Origin: Heterotrichella gracilis
Lineage: Eukaryota > Sar > Xanthophyceae > Tribonematales > Xanthonemataceae
Assembly (NCBI GenBank): GCA_032358255.1
Contig: JAULBX010011323.1
Span: 41,774-105,773, forward strand
DNA length: 64,000 bases
Direction of reading: 5' to 3'
Position numbers and translations under genes: made by a program. The notes beneath the pieces are model-generated. The model saw only the letters and a program-made list of their open reading frames with translations, ran no database searches and was not told the DNA's origin. The first letter of the stretch is position 1. Every line of letters begins with the position of its first letter. Shown piece by piece: positions 59,067 to 64,000 of this stretch.

Positions 59067-62000
59067 ATGGAGCGCTGCATGCAGCAAAGCTTGTCCAGGC
59101 AGCTACATACAGCACCGAGCCAGGCGTTTAGGCTAAAGCGAACAGCTCTTCACGGTATGTGTTATCCACCGCATACCAGTCGAAAAAGGATAGGCGTCGC
59201 CTCCTAGATGGGTCCTGACCCAGCCTATATGCATGCATATCATGCAAGTGATAAAACACTTCCGATAACCACAAGACACCTTTGGTTTTTCAACCACTGT
59301 ATGCAGCTTGGGATACACAATGGTACCAGTTCTGGGTGTTTTGTGCTTGTCTTATTCTACGAATACTGTTTGGAGTGTGTAACTAGGCACCCCATGTTGC
59401 AACCGGCGCTGCAAAGCAGTGCAGTAGCCGTTCCTGTGGCATTTGCATTGTATTGAAGCCGCCATCAATGTCATAAAAAGCACTCTAACACCCACCACTG
59501 CCTCACAGCTGTCGTTGTCTTACCCTGGACTGCTCCCCACACCCTAAGCCCTTGAACACTCAATCCCAAAGGGCCCGCCGCTGCATTTCTCACTTAACTT
59601 GTTCGCATGCAGCTTCACGCAGAGTAGCAGGCAGCCGAGTCGTCACAGTGCGGGCGGAAGGCAGCGACAACGGTAAGGGCAAACCCTAAACCCAAACCCT
59701 AAACCCAAACCCTGAGGCCTAAAGCAGTTGACAACGGTGTGACCACACCCTTTAATAAACGCCTGCATCCATACACACAACGCCCCACATGATTGTTTGT
59801 ATCCCCACCCACAACAACTTGTACAGTTATTAACCACCCTGATAGTACATACATTGTATGCGCTTTCCAACTGGCATGATTAAACACGGTGCTTTGGCAA
59901 GCAGGCGAGGAGCGCGGTTCTTGGAATGTCAGTCTATTATAACCACCCTGTCAGTACATACCCTGATGAGACATGCATTGTAACTTGCACGCAGGTGGGG
60001 AGCGCGGATCCTGGGATTTCAGCCGTTTCTTGAAGACCGTGCTGTTTTTCAACCGGCCCCCCACCCCTGGCAAGGTCATCAGCACCATTATGGCGCAGCC
60101 CATGAAGGTCCTGGGCTCGATTACCGGTCAAGGGGCAAAGGTGGGTGGAGCGGGGGTTCTACCCCTTAGACCTATAACCCTAAACGCTGCACAGCGTAAG
60201 GTCAAACAGCGCATGCAAGCGGGCCCATATGGGTGCATGAACATCTTGAGGCCGATCGGTCAAGGGGCAAAGGTGCGTTTGGGGTCTCACTTTTTGAATC
60301 CTTTTGTCCAAACCCTACATATCACCATTATGGCACAGCCCATGAAGGTCCTGGGGTCGATGACTGGTCAAGGGGCAAAGGTGGGGCTGTGGTGGAGGGG
60401 GGTTCTCTCACATGGTTCACATGGATCACTCACATGGGCACACACCACGCATGTGCATGGAATCAGGGGTATAGTAAATATACTAACAGTATCGCATAAT
60501 TAGTATACCCCTGATGGAATGCAAACATGGGAAGGGGAGTCACATGTACCGTTGTAGTTGTAGGGTTGCATGCACTGTGTGCGCTTGGACGCATACATGC
60601 AAACTGGCACGGGCAGGGCCACATGACAAGCACATGCCCAGGAAAATGGCACCCAGGATGGACATGGATTGCTAGAATGTGCTGGCAGGCGCAGTGGCAC
60701 AAGGGGTGCACATGCACTTGGCCTTCCCATACTTGCGCATGCACATGGGGAGCTCGCAAAACCCTTATCACCGCCACTGTAGGACCCGTAACCCCGGCAA
60801 GATCCGTAACACAACTCTTCCACCCATCCCTCACCCTCCAAAATCCCCCACCGCAGGACCCCACCGCCGCAATAGTGACCATACTCCCCGCCTCCGGCGC
60901 CCCCGCCACCCCTGATGGGGACATTGTGATGGTGGCGGGTGCCAGTGGGGGGGTGGGGAAGAGGGTGGTAGAGCAGCTGCTGGGGAGGGGGAGGGTGGTG
61001 CGCGCGCTGGTCAGGGATGTGGGCAAGGCCAAGGAGCTGCTGGTAAGGGTTTGGGGAGGGTTTGATTAGGTTTTTCAATACGGTTTTCTGCTTGGTTTTA
61101 TTAGGGTGCTGCGCGCGCTGGTCAGGGATGTGGCCAAGGCCAAGGAATCTGCTGGTAAGGGTTTAGGGTACGGTTGCTTACAGGGTGTTATAAAAGTTGT
61201 GTGCACACTGATCAGGGATGTGGCCGATGCAAAAGAGCTGCTGGTAAGGGCGCGGGGTAGGATTTTGGGTAGGGTTCGGCAAGGGTTGTACCATTGCCTG
61301 GGTGTGGGATGTGGCCAAGGAGCTGCTGGTAAGAATACGATAGGGTTATGGGCAGGTGCAGTGTGGACAATGTACCGCAGGGTTTAAATAGGTCATCTAC
61401 TTTCCTATTGCAGGGTTCCGCCCCCCGGGGCAGGCTGGAGCTTTGCACCGCTGACATCACCCGGCCTCAAAGCTGTACCCTAAAAGGGTGTTCCACTGCC
61501 ACACATTGTTTACCCTCCCGCCATGCAGGGTATATCTCAGCCAATCGTCCCCTCTGGTCAGCCCGTTGCAGGGTTCTACACTAACAACAGACGGAGTTAG
61601 TAATATGTAATTTCCTTTTTATGAGCAGGGTTCCGCCGCCATTGCTCCAGGGGGCCGATTGGAGCTTTGCCCCGCTGACATCACCCAACCCCAGACACTC
61701 CTCCCCGAGTACTTTGAGGGGGTAAGGGCGCTGGTCAACTGCACAGCGGTCAAGGTGGCACCCAAGGAGGGGGACACTGTGGACCGGGAGAAGTACTATC
61801 AGGTAGGATCGGTGTATTCTGTGGGGGGGAATGGTGTAGAGTTTGTCGTGGTTTCTCAAGTTTAGTGGGAAAGATCAAGGCTTGGTGTACGACACTTTGA
61901 GGGGAGTTGGCCAACCCCCCTCGTGAGTACAATCCACGATATTGGCCCATAAAATGCCCTGTACCAGGGGTGTTATTACTATTATCCAGGACATTCTTTT

Positions 62001-63805
62001 CCTGCCTGTATGCACCACTTACGGAATCTGCAATTTTGTGTGCAGGGCATAAAGTTCTACGACCCTGAAATCGTGGGCGACACCCCTGAAACCGTGGAAT
62101 TCCTTGGGGTGCGCAACCTGGTGAATGCAGTGAAGGAGCAGCTGGGGTTTGAGAATGGGAAGACGATATTCGACCCAACAAACAAGGTAGGGTTTAGGGT
62201 TTAGGGCTTCGGTTTGAGAAGGGGAAGACAATATTGGACCCAACAAACAAGGTAGGAGTAGGGCTTTGTAAGCAATGTCTTCCGTTGCTCTGCACGCCTC
62301 CGCTGCTGGGATGCTGCCCTGTCTCAGCGTGCACTCAATGTCCCACTGGGGCGCGACGGGTACATCATTATTCTTATATTATCTTTATTGTCTTCCATAA
62401 GGGGCCTCTTGGTTGGGCAAGGGTGTACGTTTGCCATGGACAGTGCTGGGCTCACTGGCTGTACTGCCGGCATGCATGCGACTGGCAAAGTAGCGATTGA
62501 GTTCGGTGGTTTGGGGCGCTGTGTATCCATTTGCCAGGGGATCTGTGCACGTGATACAGGGGTATCCTGAGGATGCTCATGTTTTGCTTGTTCAGGAAGC
62601 GGCAACTTCCTGGGGATCCCTGGATGACGTGGTGATGGGCGGGATCAGCGAGAGCGGGTTCAAGGTCAGAACTCATGTGCACCTCCAATCCGCTATAGCC
62701 TAGTTCTGAACCCTACAATGCAAGCCCCTGTGCATTGGTACCATAAGCAAAGGCGTGGGCAGGTAAGAACAAAGGTTTGGCATGCATCTTCTGCCTCGGC
62801 TTAATTTCATTGCCCTCAGATTTTCACTTGTACCTTGAGGCCTTCGTTTTAGGGTTTCCCTAAATGCGCTCGTTTGTTCCATTTGCTGCCGCATCTTAAA
62901 CCCTTACCAACTGATATAGCATTTTCAAGTTTACCTTGGACACCTTGGAAACGGGGTTACATGTACACGCTTGACCCCTTCAACCCCTTGCAGGTTGTGC
63001 CCCGAGGGGGCGAAAACGGCGGCCCGGCCGGCGTGTTTTTTGGAAACGTCACCACCGCCAACAACGGGGGCTTTGCGTCCATCCGCTGCCGCAACTTTGA
63101 GCCCGCGCTCGACCTGAGACCCTACGAGGGTCTGGAGCTGCGCGTGAAGGGCAACGGGCTGCGCTTCAAGTGCATCTTGCGCACAGACACAAACTGGGAT
63201 GGCATAGGGTTTTGCAGGTGCGGGGGAAAGCCCTAGGTGGGGTTATTGTCGTGGGTGGAGATCAGCGAGAGGTTCTTGGGTGCGAGGGAAGACCCTTGGT
63301 AGGGTAAAGGGGGTTAGCTGCATGTTAGGTGTAAGGGCTGTGCTTCAAGTGCATCGTGCGCACCGTCACCACCTGGGGTGGGATAGGGTTTTGCAGTTGC
63401 GGGGCGAAACCCTTGGGTAGGGTACGTTGGGGCAGGTTGGGGGGGGACAGAATTGTGGGGTTCTGCAGTGTAGGATCATGTGGAAACCCTTAGTAGGTGG
63501 TGAGACTTGGACTTTTGCAGAGGATATTCACCACACCCCGTCTCTGTTCCACAGGAGCTTTGACACTGTGGATGGCGAGTGGCAGACCCTGCGCCTGCCC
63601 TTCAAGGATTTCATCCCCGTGTTCCGAGCACGCACCCTGAAGGACGGGACCCAGCTGACTGCTTCCAGCATCATCAGCATCCAACTCATGATCTCAAAGT
63701 TTGAGTATGATGGGCAGCTGAACCCCCATTTCCGGGCGGGCAAGTTTGAGCTACCCATGGGCGGGATCAAGGCCTACATGGCGGAGCCGCTGGTGGGGGT
63801 GGATG
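59067..63805 (+). CDS. HCF173: HCF173-like plastid protein: atypical SDR plus CIA30 domain (3' end cut by assembly junction)
   Basis: In Arabidopsis HCF173 promotes psbA translation and so photosystem II repair. Exons: 59067-59154, 59613-59672, 59995-60140, 60857-61042, 61629-61802, 62046-62186, 62596-62664, 62994-63217, 63555 to about 63805. All GT-AG and in phase. Leader MERCMQQSLSRQLHTAPSQA...TVRAEGSDN is a good chloroplast transit peptide. Rossmann motif VMVAGASGGVGKRVVEQLL about 122-140, split so that a CIA30 piece (WDFSRFLKTVLFFNR) precedes it, as in HCF173. The main CIA30 part follows: WGSLDDVVMGGISES, GFASIRCRNFEPALDL, LRFKCILRTDTNWDG, WQTLRLPFKDFIPVFRAR. The last exon runs into a G-tract at about 63806 with no stop; beyond it the sequence is bacterial-looking, so the natural C-terminus is missing. 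Confidence 0.9.
59905..60380 (+). pseudogene. Edge copies around HCF173-like exon 3
   Basis: True exon 59995-60140. About 59903-59935 repeats its 5' edge (GCAGGCGAGGAGCGCGG) upstream. About 60235-60272 and 60327-60380 repeat its 3' edge with donors downstream (GGTCAAGGGGCAAAG followed by GTGCGT and GTGGGG). Confidence 0.88.
61106..61330 (+). pseudogene. Three-copy shortening array of HCF173-like exon 4 3' edge
   Basis: The exon end (GCGCGCGCTGGTCAGGGATG...AAGGAGCTGCTG plus GTAAG) recurs at about 61106-61154, 61200-61243 and 61307-61328. All three keep a GTAAG donor; lengths fall with distance. Confidence 0.92.
61413..61582 (+). pseudogene. 5'-edge copies of HCF173-like exon 5
   Basis: About 61410-61470 (TTGCAGGGTTCCGCC..., coding GRLELCTADITRPQ) and a short fragment at about 61566-61577 (TTGCAGGGTTC) lie upstream of the true acceptor at 61628. 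Confidence 0.88.
62200..62254 (+). pseudogene. 3'-edge copy of HCF173-like exon 6
   Basis: GGTTTGAGAAGGGGAAGACA...CCAACAAACAAG plus GTAGGA, directly after TTTAGGGTTTAGGG, 15 bp past the true donor region. Confidence 0.9.
63328..63420 (+). pseudogene. 3'-edge copy of HCF173-like exon 8
   Basis: CTTCAAGTGCATCGTGCGCAC...GGGATAGGGTTTTGCAG repeats the exon 8 end. The donor is altered to CAGTTGCGG, so it is probably inactive. A weaker trace (GTGCGAGGGAAGACCC) lies near 63280. Confidence 0.85.
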
Positions 63806-63844
63806 GGGGGGGGGGGGGGGGCGGAGGGGGGGGGGGCGGGGGGG
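63806..63844 (+). repeat. G-rich tract at a probable assembly junction
   Basis: About 40 bp of almost pure G broken by GCGGAGG and GGCGGG. Left of it is the HCF173-like exon, right of it bacterial-looking sequence. Confidence 0.85.
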
Positions 63845-64000
63845 GTGAACTACCTGCACCAGGGGGAGGGAACGCTGCGCATGGTCGAACTCTACGGCGC
63901 CGCCATGGTGGCCGAAGAGATGTAGCAGCTGGCGCGCGCGCTGGTGGAGAATCGCGTCGCCGAGCGCGACACCGGCTACGCCGCGCTGATGCGCGGCATC
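63845..64000 (+). pseudogene. Bacterial-looking fragment, PilL/ChpA/FimL-type N-terminal Hpt-like region
   Basis: GC-rich with strong G/C third positions, unlike the neighbouring introns. One frame reads through to the window end (NYLHQGEGTLRMVELYGAAM, AEEM, stop, QLARALVENRV), interrupted by a single TAG at 63923-63925 where these proteins usually have Glu. It resembles the N-terminal domain of proteobacterial twitching-motility chemosensory kinases. Identification is from memory of the family pattern. Contamination or a chimeric contig end is the simplest explanation; a true transfer is less likely. Confidence 0.5.

Overview
This window is nuclear DNA of a photosynthetic eukaryote, most likely a prasinophyte-type green alga. 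The evidence is: GT-AG spliced genes with many short GC-rich exons; organelle transit peptides; two plant/algal plastid-type genes (an HCF173-like SDR+CIA30 protein and a PDE318-type NOG1-like GTPase); an AFG1-like ATPase of the plant subfamily; and introns filled with short plant-type telomere words (CCCTAAA/TTTAGGG). Cymbomonas or Pyramimonas is my guess for the genus. That is inference only.

Layout. 1-2.5 kb: island of foldback and tandem repeats. 2.8-4.7 kb (-): glycoside hydrolase family 2 gene, lacking the catalytic part in this window. 6.0-10.1 kb (+): organellar tyrosyl-tRNA synthetase, 8 exons, complete. 11.4-12.6 kb (+): unrecognised protein of about 200 aa with a transit-like N-terminus. 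14.1-19.7 kb (+): AFG1-like AAA ATPase, 11 exons, complete. 20.9-27.05 kb (-): replication protein A large subunit, 12 exons, complete, with an unusual Gly/Tyr/Asn tail. 27.9-33.1 kb (+): NOG1-like (PDE318-type) GTPase, 8 exons, complete. About 34-43.4 kb (+): large cysteine-rich repeat protein. 46.2-53.0 kb (-): armadillo-repeat protein with a C-terminal SAM-like domain. 54.75-55.2 kb (-): 93-aa HMG-box protein. 56.4-58.3 kb (-): ASCH-domain protein with one GC-AG intron. 59.1-63.8 kb (+): HCF173-like protein. The last about 155 bp, after a G-rich tract, look bacterial and are probably an assembly chimera.

Exon models were built by hand. At each junction I required canonical splice sites and matching phase, and for the TyrRS, AFG1-like, RPA1, NOG1-like, HMG and HCF173-like genes every junction closes in frame.

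The most striking feature is structural. Nearly every multi-exon gene carries degenerate copies of its own exon edges inside the flanking introns. Copies of an exon's 3' part plus donor lie downstream of the exon, and copies of an exon's 5' part plus acceptor lie upstream. They occur as arrays of up to five copies separated by CCCTAAA/TTTAGGG words. This looks like repeated tandem duplication across exon-intron boundaries and may be how introns grow in this genome. Several proteins (TyrRS, AFG1-like, NOG1-like/PDE318, HCF173-like) are predicted to act in organelles. No operon-like logic is expected or seen.
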